Below, piece by piece: positions 17,764-27,025 of a stretch of 64,000 nt of DNA (position 1 is its first letter; each line of letters begins with the position of its first letter). Position numbers and translations under genes: made by a program. The stretch spans positions 2,799,235 through 2,863,234 of the forward strand of contig NZ_CP013655.1 in assembly GCF_001465345.1 (NCBI RefSeq), in the 5' to 3' direction. The DNA is from Enterococcus rotai. GTDB taxonomy: Bacteria; Bacillota; Bacilli; Lactobacillales; Enterococcaceae. The notes below the pieces were generated by a model. That model was given only the letters and a program-made list of their open reading frames with translations. It searched no databases and was not told where the DNA came from.

Positions 17764-19062
17764 TTGAATAAACAGAAATTTGGGTTTATATTACCCATAA
17801 CCTTATTATCTTATTTTCTGATATTAATGGATAACTCAATTATTTTTACAAGTTCAGTTCAGATAGGACAAAGTTTAGGACTCTCTGCTACAGCTCTTTC
17901 GTGGGTGTCGAGTGCCTATACGCTCACGTTTGGAGGCTTTTTACTTTTAAGTGGACGTCTCTCTGATTTGTTAGGGAGAAAACGTATTTTTTTAGTTGGA
18001 TTGCTTATTTTTGGCATCAGCTCACTACTAATAGGGTTATCCCAAACAGCAAATATGATGATTGCCATGCGTGCTGTCCAAGGCATCGGCAGTTCTATTA
18101 TCGCACCTACGACACTGGCATTGATTATGGATGCTTATAAAGGTGACATGCGACAAAAAGCTATTTCATATTACGGTGCAACCGCTGGAATTGGATCAAG
18201 TGTGGGGCTATTAGTCGGTGGTGGATTGACTAGTTTGATTTCATGGCGTGCAGGTTTTTTGATTAATGTGCCATTAACCGTTATATTGATTTTCTTAACG
18301 CTAAAATTTGTAAAGAACTCGGAAATCAAGAAAGAGAAAATTGATTATTTTGGAAGTTTCCTTTCAATTATAGGATTAGTAGGAATTATCTACGGTTTTA
18401 CTGAGGGAAAGTGGCTTATTATTAGCGTAGGCATTATTATTTTAGGGTCGTTTATTTTTTGGGAACGGAACATTCCTTCCCCTATTTTACCATTGTCTCT
18501 TTTTAAAAATAGAGTCCGTTCTGGTGCATATGTTGCTCGTCTATTATTTATGATGGCTATGTTACCATTTTGGTTCTTTTTACCTCAAATGATGCAAAGT
18601 CAATATGGATTTTCAGCATTACAATCTGGCATGGCATTTTTACCGCTAACCATTGTTAATTTTATTGTAGCGATGCAATTGCCAAGGTTAACTTCTAAAT
18701 TTGGCAATGGCAAGATTTTACTTACTGGAGAGGTAACATTAGCGCTTGGTTTGATTCTTCTCGCAGTTTCGAACTTAAATAATGGTTATTGGGGTGCGAT
18801 CTTTGTCCCGATGTTGATACTTGGAGTGGGACAAGGGTTGATTTTAGCACCAGTGACATCGGCAGGAGTCTATGAAGCGCCGACTGAACTCTCCGGTATA
18901 GCGAGTGGCGTGACGAATACGATGCATCAGATTGGAGGACCAATTGGTTTATCACTGATTGTTTCTGTTACAAGTGAGTTTCATACTGAAATCTGGATGA
19001 TGACAGTCTTCACACTTATTTCAATTTTAGTTGTGATATTTTTTGTTAGCTCCAATAAGTAA
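17764..19062 (+). CDS. MFS drug/H+ antiporter
   Basis: The 432-residue membrane protein has about 12-14 hydrophobic segments. DNSIIFTSSVQIG in TM1 and the GRLSDLLGRKRIFL motif A between TM2 and TM3 place it in the major facilitator superfamily; motif C-like GIGSSVGLLVGGGLTS is seen in TM5. The start is TTG 17764 with AAGGAAG upstream. It lies 16 bp after the flavodoxin gene, so it should share its transcript. The exported compound cannot be read from the sequence. Confidence 0.88.
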   Translation: MNKQKFGFILPITLLSYFLILMDNSIIFTSSVQIGQSLGLSATALSWVSSAYTLTFGGFLLLSGRLSDLLGRKRIFLVGLLIFGISSLLIGLSQTANMMIAMRAVQGIGSSIIAPTTLALIMDAYKGDMRQKAISYYGATAGIGSSVGLLVGGGLTSLISWRAGFLINVPLTVILIFLTLKFVKNSEIKKEKIDYFGSFLSIIGLVGIIYGFTEGKWLIISVGIIILGSFIFWERNIPSPILPLSLFKNRVRSGAYVARLLFMMAMLPFWFFLPQMMQSQYGFSALQSGMAFLPLTIVNFIVAMQLPRLTSKFGNGKILLTGEVTLALGLILLAVSNLNNGYWGAIFVPMLILGVGQGLILAPVTSAGVYEAPTELSGIASGVTNTMHQIGGPIGLSLIVSVTSEFHTEIWMMTVFTLISILVVIFFVSSNK

Positions 19063-19214
19063 GCTAATTTATATTTTTAGTAAATTAGTTAAAACGCAGT
19101 GACAAGATTCTTTGTAGGGAAAACAGAGGGAATCATGTCCTTTAATAAAGATTAAAAATTAGATATGATATAATTTTTAACCAATTTTTTTAAATTTAAT
19201 AAGGTCGCGAAAAA

Positions 19215-19252
19215 AGTCAGATTTTGAACTAAAAAATCTGGCTCTTTTTTTA
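19215..19252 (+). terminator. Terminator of the redox/MFS operon
   Basis: AGTCAGATTTT pairs with AAAAATCTGGCT (one G-T pair) around a TTGAACTA-type loop and ends in seven T. It separates the MFS gene from the adhesin. Confidence 0.8.
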
Positions 19253-19273
19253 TGGAAAAAAGGAGGAAACATT

Positions 19274-20623
19274 TTGAAAAAAGTAAATAAACTAATCAAT
19301 CGATTATTATTGTTCGTATTAATCACACTACCCCTTATTACTTCTGCATCATCCGTATACGCTGCGGAAGGGTCATTTTATAAGATTGGGGATTGGGTGT
19401 CTACATGGCACTCTAAATTACTCAATGGGACACATTGGACAGAGCAAGGCTCGAATATGATGACAGTGGATGGGAATCCAGCATTTTGTATTGAGCATGG
19501 TATTCCTGTGACGGAGCCAGGAGCAGGCTTTGAACCTAGCGAATTGAGTATACCAGAAAAGGATCGTTTAGCCCTGATTGCTTATTATGGGTATCAAACC
19601 AATCCTAATGCACTATCGTATACCATTACACAGCATATTATTTGGGAAACACTAGGAAATGAATTGTTAACAACCCAGGTTCCAAACTATCAAGCAGAAA
19701 AGCAACGAATATTGAATCAGGTGAATGCTCACAATATTAAGCCAAGTTTTGATAATCAAACGATTGAACTAAATGTTGGTGAGTCTATTACCCTAAATGA
19801 TTCAAATGGTGTGCTAAACAAATATAAGGTATTAGCCAGTAATTCAGCAAATTTAAACGTTGAAAAATCAGGAAATACACTAAAGCTAATGGCTAAAGCA
19901 GCTTCTAAAGAAACAGGGACATTACAGTATGATATTGCCAATAAAAACGATGTAGGAACAACTTTTGTTTATCATAAGAAAGGGCAACAAAGATTAGCTA
20001 AATTTAAACTAAATTCAGCGGGAAGCTTTGGTTTGACTATTAAAGTGAATTTAAACGGACATGTCAAACTTAAGAAAGTAGATGAAACGACAGGAAAAGC
20101 ATTGGCAAATACAAAGATAAAATTTGAATATGCTGGACAAACGAAAGAGGTCACTACAAAGGAGAATGGTTTAGCTGAATTGAGGGATATTAAAGCAGGA
20201 ACTAAGGTTAAAATAACAGAAATACAAGCTGCTGATGGCTTTGTCAATAAAGGTCTGTCTCAAGAAATCGTGATTGAACCGAATAAGACAATTGAAATTA
20301 CATGGAATAACCAACCTCAAATGGGGCTATTGAAGCTAACGAAGCTTGGCAAACAACCAGTGGAGTTAACCTCATTAAATTCTGAATATGGCTTTATTCA
20401 GCAATTAGAGTACGATCAAGCACCGTTAGCGAACGTTGTCTTTGATTTAAAAGCAGCGGAAGATATTTTGGTGGGTGGCACAAAACGATATGTTAAGGGA
20501 GAGGTTGTTGCGACTGTAACGACCAATAATGATGGTGTTGTTGAGAATATGCCCCAGCTCTTTTTAGGGAAATATGTTGCAGTGGAAAAAAGTGTGCCTG
20601 CTGGATTTATTATCAATCATTGA
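19274..20623 (+). pseudogene. Thioester-domain (TQXA) / Cna-B surface adhesin, C-terminus lost
   Basis: The 449-residue ORF starts at TTG 19274 behind AGGAGG. It has a signal peptide (residues 1-30, ending near VYAAEG). Next is a TQXA thioester domain, with the cysteine in PAFCIEHGIPV and glutamine in TITQHIIWETLG. Then come an intermediate domain and Cna-B/SpaA-type isopeptide repeats (VKLKKVDETTGKALAN, then LLKLTKLGKQPV). It stops abruptly after SVPAGFIINH. No further repeats, LPXTG motif or membrane anchor follow, so the product could not be sortase-anchored. The break coincides with the start of the truncated integrase, which points to an internal deletion. Such adhesins are common cargo of integrative conjugative elements. 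Confidence 0.82.
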
Positions 20624-21576
20624 AGGAACAAAAAGAGAGTACGTATGAGAAAAGACATGAATCTGTAAAAACTCTTTCTAGATGGATTGGCGATAAGAAA
20701 ATGATCAGCCTTAGTTCAGATTTTTTAGAAGAACTATTCTTCACTTTAAAAGAGAAGGGCATAGACGGTTTATCGAAAGGTTATTCTAAAAACTCATTAG
20801 AAAGTTTTCGTCAAACCTTAAATATGATATTCAATTATTGTCTAAAGAATAATGTATTAAGTGACAATCCCTTGGAATCTGTTAGACGTCCAAAGTATCA
20901 ACAAACGGTTCAGCAATTAAAGGATTCATTAGAGAGATTGGATCAAAAGTATTTGACGTTTGATGAGCTAAGATCATTGCTTAATTACAGTATTGTTCAT
21001 GAAGAGCTACCACTTTCAACTTTGTATCATGTTTTGTTTTATACAGGCTGTCGCGTAAGTGAAGCTTTAGCCTTACAACCAGAAGATATTGATTTTAACA
21101 ATAATGAGATTCTTTTTTACAAGCAGACAACGGTAAAAGGAAAGCAAGTTAATTTTAAAATTGATACGACTAAAAGTGTAAGTTCAGCACGACGAGTGGT
21201 TGTAACGCCATTAGTGATGGAAAAGTTAAAAGCTTTAATGGAAATGCTAGATGATGTTCGGAAGCAGTTTAAATTTAAAGTGGAAGAAAAGTATTTATTT
21301 GTTTATCTAGAGCCACACAAGCGAGGCATTCCATTTAGACGAGAGTATGTCAATCATCATATCAAACGATGTGTTGAGCAATGTGGAATAAAGAAACCGT
21401 TCCACACCCACTTGGCTCGCCATACAATGGCAAGTTTAGTCGCTGGTCATTGTGATTGGGAAGTATTGAAGGCTCGTTTAGGTCATACCGATAAAACAAC
21501 CTCTGAAATTTATCGGCATTTAACATCAGAAGAAAGATTAAAACCACTAGAAGCTTTTCAAATCTTGGAAAGCTGA
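20620..21576 (+). pseudogene. Tyrosine integrase, N-terminally truncated
   Basis: The 318-residue frame carries the SAM-like core-binding domain (ESTYEKRHESVKTLSRWIG to NPLESVRRPKY) and the catalytic domain. The active-site residues are visible: Arg in FYTGCRVSEALAL, a Lys-rich beta region, HLARHTMASLVAG (H-x2-R) and LGHTDKTTSEIYRHL (His and nucleophile Tyr). The arm-binding domain of about 60 residues is missing. The frame begins at TTG 20620 inside the adhesin's final codons, without its own ribosome site. It lies next to the right attachment repeat, as expected for the element's integrase. Function is doubtful. Confidence 0.85.
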
Positions 21577-21701
21577 CTACACGTTTTGGATAATTCCACA
21601 GTGAAAAGCTTGGAATCATTACTTACTTTTTAATGGCTGTAGTCAGAGTGGTAGTCAATTTAATAAAAAATTCAATGATATCAATAGATACAGTACTTTT
21701 G

Positions 21702-21728
21702 GCACGAAGTAAAGAAATTCGTCGTTAA
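21702..21728 (+). repeat. Right attachment repeat (displaced rplS 3' end)
   Basis: AAAGAAATTCGTCGTTAA (21711-21728) encodes K-E-I-R-R-stop, identical in protein to the L19 C-terminus but with different Arg codons. It is the original end of rplS pushed 8.6 kb downstream, or the copy brought by the element. Confidence 0.8.
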
Positions 21729-21753
21729 AAACTTGTTATTCACTAACAGTGAG

Positions 21754-21778
21754 CCCCTTGATGATCAAGGGGTTTTTT
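21754..21778 (+). terminator. rplS terminator, displaced copy
   Basis: CCCCTTGA and TCAAGGGG pair around TGA, followed by six T. It matches the terminator right after rplS and marks the right boundary. Confidence 0.85.
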
Positions 21779-21937
21779 GTTACCTTGAATTAGCTGAAAT
21801 CATCAAGAAATCTAATAAAGAAGGTAAAAAGACTTAGCATCATTGCAATGGCTCCAGTCATTAACACAATGCTAAGTAGTTGTTGTTTTGATTCTAGTGA
21901 TAAATTAGTGCAGAAATAGATGTTTAAGGAGAACAAG

Positions 21938-22867
21938 ATGAAAATAGAACGCATGTTAACGATTATTGTGATGTTACTTAATAGAAATCGTGTAACCGCC
22001 AATGAATTGGCTGAGAAATTTGAAGTATCCATCCGGACTATTTACCGGGATATTGAAACAATCAACTTAGCTGGCATTCCTATCATTTCCCATTCTGGAA
22101 ACAATGGTGGATTCAGCATTTACGAGAGTTATAAATTAAATCATCAAGTAATACCTCTTAATAACCTGTCTTCCCTTCTTTCTACTCTTAAGGATGTCAA
22201 TGCCACAATTGATGATATTGAGTTAGAGTCATCCATAGAAAAACTAGAAAACATCGTTCCTAAAAACAAAGCTAATCACCTAAAGCTACATATGGAACAA
22301 ATTATTGTTGATTTACATCCTTATGGAGACACCCCAAATCAAAAAGCATTAGTTAAAACACTAAGGAAAGCTATAACTCTGACTAATTTGTTAACCATTG
22401 ACTACAGAAATTATGACAATATCGTCAGTAGAAGACAAATTGAGCCGATGTCGCTCATATTTAAAAATTATACTTGGTATTTATTTGCCTATTGTCGGTT
22501 GAAAGAAGACTTCAGAACATTTAGAGTTTCTCGGATAAGCGATGCTCACATTGAATATCAATCCTTTGAACGTCGAGAAAAATCCTATCACGAAATTACG
22601 GCATCATTAAAAGAACAAACAACAATGACGACAATTGTCTTGAAAATTTCCCCTATAATGAAATCACGTGTGGAGGATGTTTTTAATAAAGAAGATATTA
22701 CGGTGTTAGAAACAGGTGAATTTCTTATTGAAGCGAGGTTCCCTGAAAAAGAATGGTTGTTCTCTCTCATATTTAGTTTTGGAGAACATATAGAAGTCTT
22801 AGCGCCAAAAGAATTGCGTCAAACAATTGCGTCCAAGCTCAAATTGATGACTGAAAAATATTGTTAA
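21938..22867 (+). CDS. HTH/WYL-domain transcriptional regulator (YafY/DeoR-like)
   Basis: The 309-residue regulator has an N-terminal HTH_11 winged helix (MLNRNRVTANELAEKFEVSIRTIYRDIETINLAGIPI) and a WYL domain in the middle (about residues 140-220, TIDYRNYDNIVSRRQIEPMSLIFKNYTWYLFAYC, with WYL as TWYLF). A C-terminal WCX-type extension follows (PEKEWLFSLIFSFGEHIEVLAP). AAGGAG precedes ATG 21938. It lies just outside the right element boundary and upstream of a hairpin-repeat pair and an alpha/beta hydrolase gene, a possible target. Confidence 0.88.
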   Translation: MKIERMLTIIVMLLNRNRVTANELAEKFEVSIRTIYRDIETINLAGIPIISHSGNNGGFSIYESYKLNHQVIPLNNLSSLLSTLKDVNATIDDIELESSIEKLENIVPKNKANHLKLHMEQIIVDLHPYGDTPNQKALVKTLRKAITLTNLLTIDYRNYDNIVSRRQIEPMSLIFKNYTWYLFAYCRLKEDFRTFRVSRISDAHIEYQSFERREKSYHEITASLKEQTTMTTIVLKISPIMKSRVEDVFNKEDITVLETGEFLIEARFPEKEWLFSLIFSFGEHIEVLAPKELRQTIASKLKLMTEKYC

Positions 22868-22950
22868 GTGTGTTTCTGATTTCAAAGTTGACAGACTGTT
22901 GTCAAACCTCCGTGCTAATATTGTTTTTGTAAGACAGTTTTAGTGTAATT

Positions 22951-23066
22951 ACTTAGCTACGCGGACTAGTCTCTAGGAAAAAAGATAAAATCTGCCTGTG
23001 ACAAAAAGCGTCACAAACCTATTTTCCTATTTTTCTACGAGACTTGACGAGCCCGCTGCGCTTTTA
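22951..23066 (+). repeat. Hairpin repeat, copy 1
   Basis: A dyad-symmetric unit of about 115 bp. The outer arm is GCGGACTAGTCTC with GAGACTTGACGAGCCCGC, the middle arm GGAAAA with TTTTCC, and the inner stem GTGAC (22998-23002), loop AAAAAGC, GTCAC (23010-23014). It is tandem with copy 2; related pairs lie at 63.7-63.95 kb. Confidence 0.8.
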
Positions 23067-23070
23067 TTAT

Positions 23071-23188
23071 TATCTAGCTGCATGGGCTAGCTTCTCGGAA
23101 AAAAGATAAAAATGGAGTGAGACAAAAAGCGTCTCAATCAATTTTTCCTATTTTTCAGTCGAAGCTAAACGAGCCCATTCCGCTTTTA
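23071..23188 (+). repeat. Hairpin repeat, copy 2
   Basis: Same architecture as copy 1. The inner stem is TGAGAC (23118-23123), AAAAAGC loop, GTCTCA (23131-23136). The outer arm is TAGCTTC with GAAGCTA plus GGGC with GCCC. Stem bases differ from copy 1 in a compensated way. It ends just before the ribosome site of the hydrolase gene. Confidence 0.8.
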
Positions 23189-23206
23189 AATTTAGGAGGA
23201 TATTAA

Positions 23207-24139
23207 ATGACAAACAATAATGAATTTCCAACACCAACACTTATCTCAGTTAACGATGTGGAACTAGAGGTTTTTGAAGCAGGGCAAAAAAATGAGGGAC
23301 GACCTATCGTTCTTTGTCATGGATGGCCAGAGCATGCCTATTCTTGGCGACATCAAGTGGCGCCTCTTGTAGAGGCAGGTTATCACGTTATTATTCCGAA
23401 TCAACGAGGTTACGGAGCATCTTCTTGTCCAAATGAAGTCACAAAATACGATATTGAACATCTAACGGGCGATCTTGTTGCCCTTTTGGATCACTATCAA
23501 TATAAAGATGCCATTTTTATAGGGCATGATTGGGGTGCAAGTGTTGTTTGGAGCATGGCTTTGTTGCATCCAGAACGTGTGAGTAAAATAATTAACTTAT
23601 GCTTGCCTTACCAAATTCGTGGCGAGAAACCTTGGATTGATTTTATGGAAGAATTTTTTGGCGATGATTACTATTTCGTTCACTTTAATAAGCAACCAGG
23701 TGTTGCAGATACTATATTAGACGACAATACAGCACAATTTCTGAAGAACTTATATCGTAAGAATACGCCAGCACAAGCTTCAGGAGCAGGCATGGAAATG
23801 ATTAATCTAGCTGAAGCGACTGAGTCATTAGGTGAGCCTGTTATGAGCGAAAAAGATCTTGCTGTTTATATCGCAGGTTTCAATAAGACAGGGTTCACTC
23901 CAAGTATCAATTGGTACAGAAATCTAAATCGTAATTGGGATTTATTAGGTGAAGTATCTCCAATCATTCATCAGCCAACATTAATGGTATATGGTGAGAA
24001 AGATAGTATTCCGCCACTTCCAAATATAAAAGATTTTGTACCGAATATAGACGTTAAAAGTTTGGACACTGGACATTGGATTCAAGAAGAAAGACCTGAA
24101 GAGCTCAATCAAATGATGTTAGAATGGCTAGAAAAATGA
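23207..24139 (+). CDS. Alpha/beta hydrolase, epoxide hydrolase-like
   Basis: The 310-residue alpha/beta-hydrolase has the oxyanion element CHGWPEHAYSWRHQ, the nucleophile elbow GHDWGAS (Asp, as in epoxide hydrolases and haloalkane dehalogenases), an acidic residue in YGEKDSIPP and the catalytic His in DTGHWIQEERP. A cap domain lies between about residues 135 and 225. AGGAGG precedes the ATG. Its stop overlaps the start of the ydeI-like gene (ATGA), so they are translationally coupled. The natural substrate is unknown. Confidence 0.88.
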   Translation: MTNNNEFPTPTLISVNDVELEVFEAGQKNEGRPIVLCHGWPEHAYSWRHQVAPLVEAGYHVIIPNQRGYGASSCPNEVTKYDIEHLTGDLVALLDHYQYKDAIFIGHDWGASVVWSMALLHPERVSKIINLCLPYQIRGEKPWIDFMEEFFGDDYYFVHFNKQPGVADTILDDNTAQFLKNLYRKNTPAQASGAGMEMINLAEATESLGEPVMSEKDLAVYIAGFNKTGFTPSINWYRNLNRNWDLLGEVSPIIHQPTLMVYGEKDSIPPLPNIKDFVPNIDVKSLDTGHWIQEERPEELNQMMLEWLEK

Positions 24140-24693
24140 ATGAAGACCTATTTTTTAGGAATCAAATAGAATTTATTGATTGGTTAACAATCAATCATCA
24201 AACTGTTAGTGAAATTTGGGTAGTCTTTTTTAAGAAAAAAACGAATAAAGTAAGTCTTACTTGGCCCGAGTCAGTGGATTGTGCACTATCATTTGGTTGG
24301 GTTGATGGGCTGCGTAAAACAGTTGATGAAAATCGCTATAAAATTCGCTTTACACCACGTAAGCCGAATAGTGTCTGGAGTAAGGTTAATGTAAAAAAGG
24401 TGCATAAACTGATTGCGCTCAATCAAATGAGACCTGAGGGATTAGTTGTTTTCAATCAAAGAAAGGACCAAACAGGTTATTCTCTAGTCCATAGGAATGT
24501 TTCTCTAATGAAAGAATACGAGGATGAAATCAGAAAAAATCCAACTTCTTGGGAATTTTTTAATCAGCTTTCACCTTCTTATAAAAGAGATTCTATATGG
24601 TGGGTGATGAGTGCTAAAAAAGAAGAAACTAGGCGAAGAAGATTGAATCGATTAATTGTTTCATGGGAAGAAGGTAAAAGGTTACGGCCCTAG
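24136..24693 (+). CDS. YdeI/OmpD-associated family protein
   Basis: The 185-residue protein matches the YdeI (DUF1801-neighbour, OmdA) family, with EIWVVFFKKKTNKVSLTWPESVDCALSFGWVDGL, RFTPRKPNSVWSKVNVKKV and the C-terminal AKKEETRRRRLNRLIVSWEEGKRL. Each family block is short and conserved; biochemical function is poorly known. The chosen start is the ATG within the ATGA overlap with the hydrolase. Four in-frame upstream codons exist from 24124. Confidence 0.82.
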   Translation: MNEDLFFRNQIEFIDWLTINHQTVSEIWVVFFKKKTNKVSLTWPESVDCALSFGWVDGLRKTVDENRYKIRFTPRKPNSVWSKVNVKKVHKLIALNQMRPEGLVVFNQRKDQTGYSLVHRNVSLMKEYEDEIRKNPTSWEFFNQLSPSYKRDSIWWVMSAKKEETRRRRLNRLIVSWEEGKRLRP

Positions 24694-24784
24694 ATTACAG
24701 TAGTGCAGCAGAGAGAGTTGTAATGAATGAGAAAATATCGATTTGATAGACCTAAAAATAGGCAATAGTCTCGTGATACTCTAC

Positions 24785-24832
24785 AAAATAGAAGACTGAA
24801 AATCCTTTTTGCGATTTTCGGTCTTCTATTTT
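24785..24832 (+). terminator. Terminator after the hydrolase-ydeI operon
   Basis: A 20-bp stem (AAAATAGAAGACTGAAAATC with its near-perfect complement, one G-T pair) around CTTTTTGC. The remaining gap to 25016 is AT-rich with no other clear feature. Confidence 0.85.
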
Positions 24833-25016
24833 ATATACCCAAGCTCACTTAAAACTAACCACAACAATTGATAGAGGTTGATTAACACCTAATGCTTTTT
24901 AATTATATCCATGGTATAACGTTGCCGAAAATTTTTTAATAAAATATAAACATCAACTACTGTATCAGACGAGTGGCACAGCAGTTGAGTAATAAACCGA
25001 CTAAAAGGAGATTAAA

Positions 25017-25559
25017 ATGAAAACGATCTACATTTTATTAACGCGCTCTAAAACCTATATCTCAAGATTAATTCAACTAGCAACATCAGATGACTATACT
25101 CATGTTTCGATTGCATTTGATGAAATGTTATCACAATTCTATAGTTTTGGACGTAAGCAGCCACATTTTCCTTTACCCGCAGGACTTATTCAAGAAAGTT
25201 TGACCAACTGCTTTTTTGATTATCATAAAGACACACCATGCGCTCTCTATGAGCTAAAAGTGTCAAAAGTAGTCTATCAACAAGCTAAGCAAGAAGTGCA
25301 ACGCATGGTAACTGAAAAGCAACAGTATCGTTATAGCATTATTGGATTAATCTGTTGTAAGTTTGCAATTCCATATCAACGAGAAAAGTATTACTTTTGT
25401 TCTCAATTTGTAGCTGAAATTTTAGAAAAAAGTCAGGCACTTGAGTTACCAAAGCCAGCAGAGTTGATCAGACCAGCAGATTATATGGAGTTAGTTACAG
25501 GAGATTGCTTGTTCACTGGGAAAGTGGGCGAGCTTGCTGCTAGTGTTAGTACCTTGTAG
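25017..25559 (+). CDS. Permuted papain-fold (YiiX/NlpC-like) putative cysteine amidase
   Basis: The 180-residue protein has a His in DDYTHVSIAFDE (about residue 33) and a Cys in KYYFCSQFVAEIL (about residue 127), in the His-before-Cys order of circularly permuted NlpC/P60-like enzymes (YiiX/YebB group). No signal peptide is seen, so it should be cytoplasmic. AAGGAGATTAAA precedes the ATG. Neighbours do not reveal a partner. Activity on lipids, peptides or amides is inference. Confidence 0.65.
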   Translation: MKTIYILLTRSKTYISRLIQLATSDDYTHVSIAFDEMLSQFYSFGRKQPHFPLPAGLIQESLTNCFFDYHKDTPCALYELKVSKVVYQQAKQEVQRMVTEKQQYRYSIIGLICCKFAIPYQREKYYFCSQFVAEILEKSQALELPKPAELIRPADYMELVTGDCLFTGKVGELAASVSTL

Positions 25560-25661
25560 ATTCATATTAACGATTGAAAAACTAATGGACAGAGTGAATC
25601 CGTACCTGTTCAAAGCAATGAATAAAATTACGTGTACCACTTTCAAAATTATTTGTGATTT

Positions 25662-26597
25662 TCAACTATGGCTTTCTTCAAAATGTAGAGCGGCTCCAAC
25701 AAGATTTGCATCGTTTTTGAAACGGCAAATTTTTATATTAGGCAAAGACAAGGGTTGATTGAAGGTTTTATAAAGACTTTTGTAAAGGTTGAGTTTACTC
25801 GTTTGATTTGTAGCTAATGCATCTATCTGTTTGTTCAACATTGGTAAAAGATCAGGGTTATTACTGATTCCACCGCCAATACCGATAATTTCAGGTTTGA
25901 AAGCTTCGTTTAAAAATAACAAGATCTCAGCAAGAGCGGTATACATTCGCTCAATTTCTTGGATAGCAATGGCATTCCCTTGTTTAGCTAATTCAAAAAC
26001 ATCTTTTCCTTCAATAGTTTGAGGTAACTTAAAACTTTTTAAGGAAACTGTTCGGCCAATATGAACAGGCGAAACTTTTGCGTTATTGATAGTTTTAATT
26101 GTATCAGCGATGAATTTTTCAAAATTGTTAATTTTGTCAGTAGTATTTTTAATAATCTTACCGTCTTCAACAACAGAGAGCCCGATACCAGAGCCAATAA
26201 TGGTAAATAATGCGTGTTGATGCTCTTTTCCAATTCCTAGTGTCATTTCTGCGAGGGCTGCACTGTTTGCATCATTTTGCAACGAGACGGGTAAGTGCAA
26301 AGTTTGCGAAAATTCATTTTGAAATTCACCCAGATGTAAAAAGGGAACATAACTTAAGCCACGCACAAACCCAGATAGTTCATCGGGCTCTCCAGGGCAG
26401 CTGACAGCGATTCCTTTGATTGAAAACTCTGGATAGGCACTGTCACATAGTTCTTGAACAGAACTATAGAAATTTTTGCGAGTCAAAGGTGTTGGGAAGC
26501 TAGCTTGATGATGCAATTGTTCGTTGTACCAAATACCATGTTTGACAGCGGAGCCGCCTATATCTAGAGCTAAAATAGCCTGATTATGTTGAATCAT
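25662..26597 (-). CDS. ROK-family sugar kinase-like protein
   Basis: The 311-residue protein has the ASKHA fold. Phosphate 1 motif is ILALDIGGSAVKHGIW, phosphate 2 is TIIGSGIGLSVVEDG, the catalytic aspartate is in QNDANSAALAE, and the adenosine motif is IIGIGGGISNNPDL. There is no N-terminal winged helix, so it is a kinase-type rather than repressor-type ROK. The cysteine zinc motif of classical glucokinases is absent. It converges on the YiiX-like gene. Substrate not determinable. Confidence 0.88.
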   Translation of the reverse strand: MIQHNQAILALDIGGSAVKHGIWYNEQLHHQASFPTPLTRKNFYSSVQELCDSAYPEFSIKGIAVSCPGEPDELSGFVRGLSYVPFLHLGEFQNEFSQTLHLPVSLQNDANSAALAEMTLGIGKEHQHALFTIIGSGIGLSVVEDGKIIKNTTDKINNFEKFIADTIKTINNAKVSPVHIGRTVSLKSFKLPQTIEGKDVFELAKQGNAIAIQEIERMYTALAEILLFLNEAFKPEIIGIGGGISNNPDLLPMLNKQIDALATNQTSKLNLYKSLYKTFNQPLSLPNIKICRFKNDANLVGAALHFEESHS

Positions 26598-26720
26598 TAG
26601 ATGAAATCCTTTCTAATAGCTGTTTTTCAGTTTATTTGTTATTAAATCAACTGTTTATCTGCCATTTTAGTGCTTTTCTTATAGAAATACAAGTTATGGG
26701 TGAAATGTTATCAACTGAGA

Positions 26721-26890
26721 TCAATTCTTAATAGTGATTGCTTCAAGTTTAATCAACACTTTTGGATGAAATAAGCCACTAATTGCGACTATTGTGTCAG
26801 TTGGAAATGGGGATAAAAGATATTTTTACCGGAAGTCTACAATTTCAAAACAGTATCAAAAGAAGCGTTGCCAGCTTTTAAAACAGGATT
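26721..26890 (-). pseudogene. Decayed RidA-family (YjgF) remnant
   Basis: Read on the minus strand, PVLKAGNASFDTVLKL followed by a stop and frame change, then PTDTIVAISGLFHPKVLIKLEAITIKN and stop, correspond to the middle and C-terminus of RidA-type imine deaminases. The section between them is deleted. No start codon remains. Recognition rests on motif order only. Confidence 0.6.
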
Positions 26891-27025
26891 AAGAATTTAA
26901 ACTTTTTTCATATTTAGCATCTGCTTTTTTGTATACATTTTTACAAAGAAATGTCGAAAATTCTAAGTGTTTTAGCTAGTTCTAATTGGTGACAGACTAT
27001 TTCTTTGCTATAATTATCATATCGT

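Larger units (their letters stand above)
13130..21728 (+). mobile_element. Degenerate integrated element at the 3' end of rplS
   Basis: The element is bounded by imperfect direct repeats of the rplS 3' end (13103-13129 and 21702-21728), each followed by a CCCCTTGA hairpin terminator. The right copy still spells K-E-I-R-R-stop with other codons. This is the signature of an integrase that recombines inside a gene's 3' end and restores the reading frame. Inside are a homing-endonuclease-type repeat protein, a MerR/redox/MFS cluster, a thioester-domain adhesin missing its C-terminus and a tyrosine integrase missing its N-terminus. No relaxase, coupling protein or type IV secretion genes remain, so it is a remnant of an integrative element and probably immobile alone. 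Confidence 0.75.

Noticed and set aside
22951..23188. CRISPR array
   Set aside because: Only two units of 115 bp with no regular short repeats and spacers and no cas genes; the internal dyads fit a hairpin repeat.
25534..25758. 74-codon ORF after the YiiX-like gene
   Set aside because: It starts inside the upstream gene and ends inside the antisense of the ROK gene; no ribosome site or motif.
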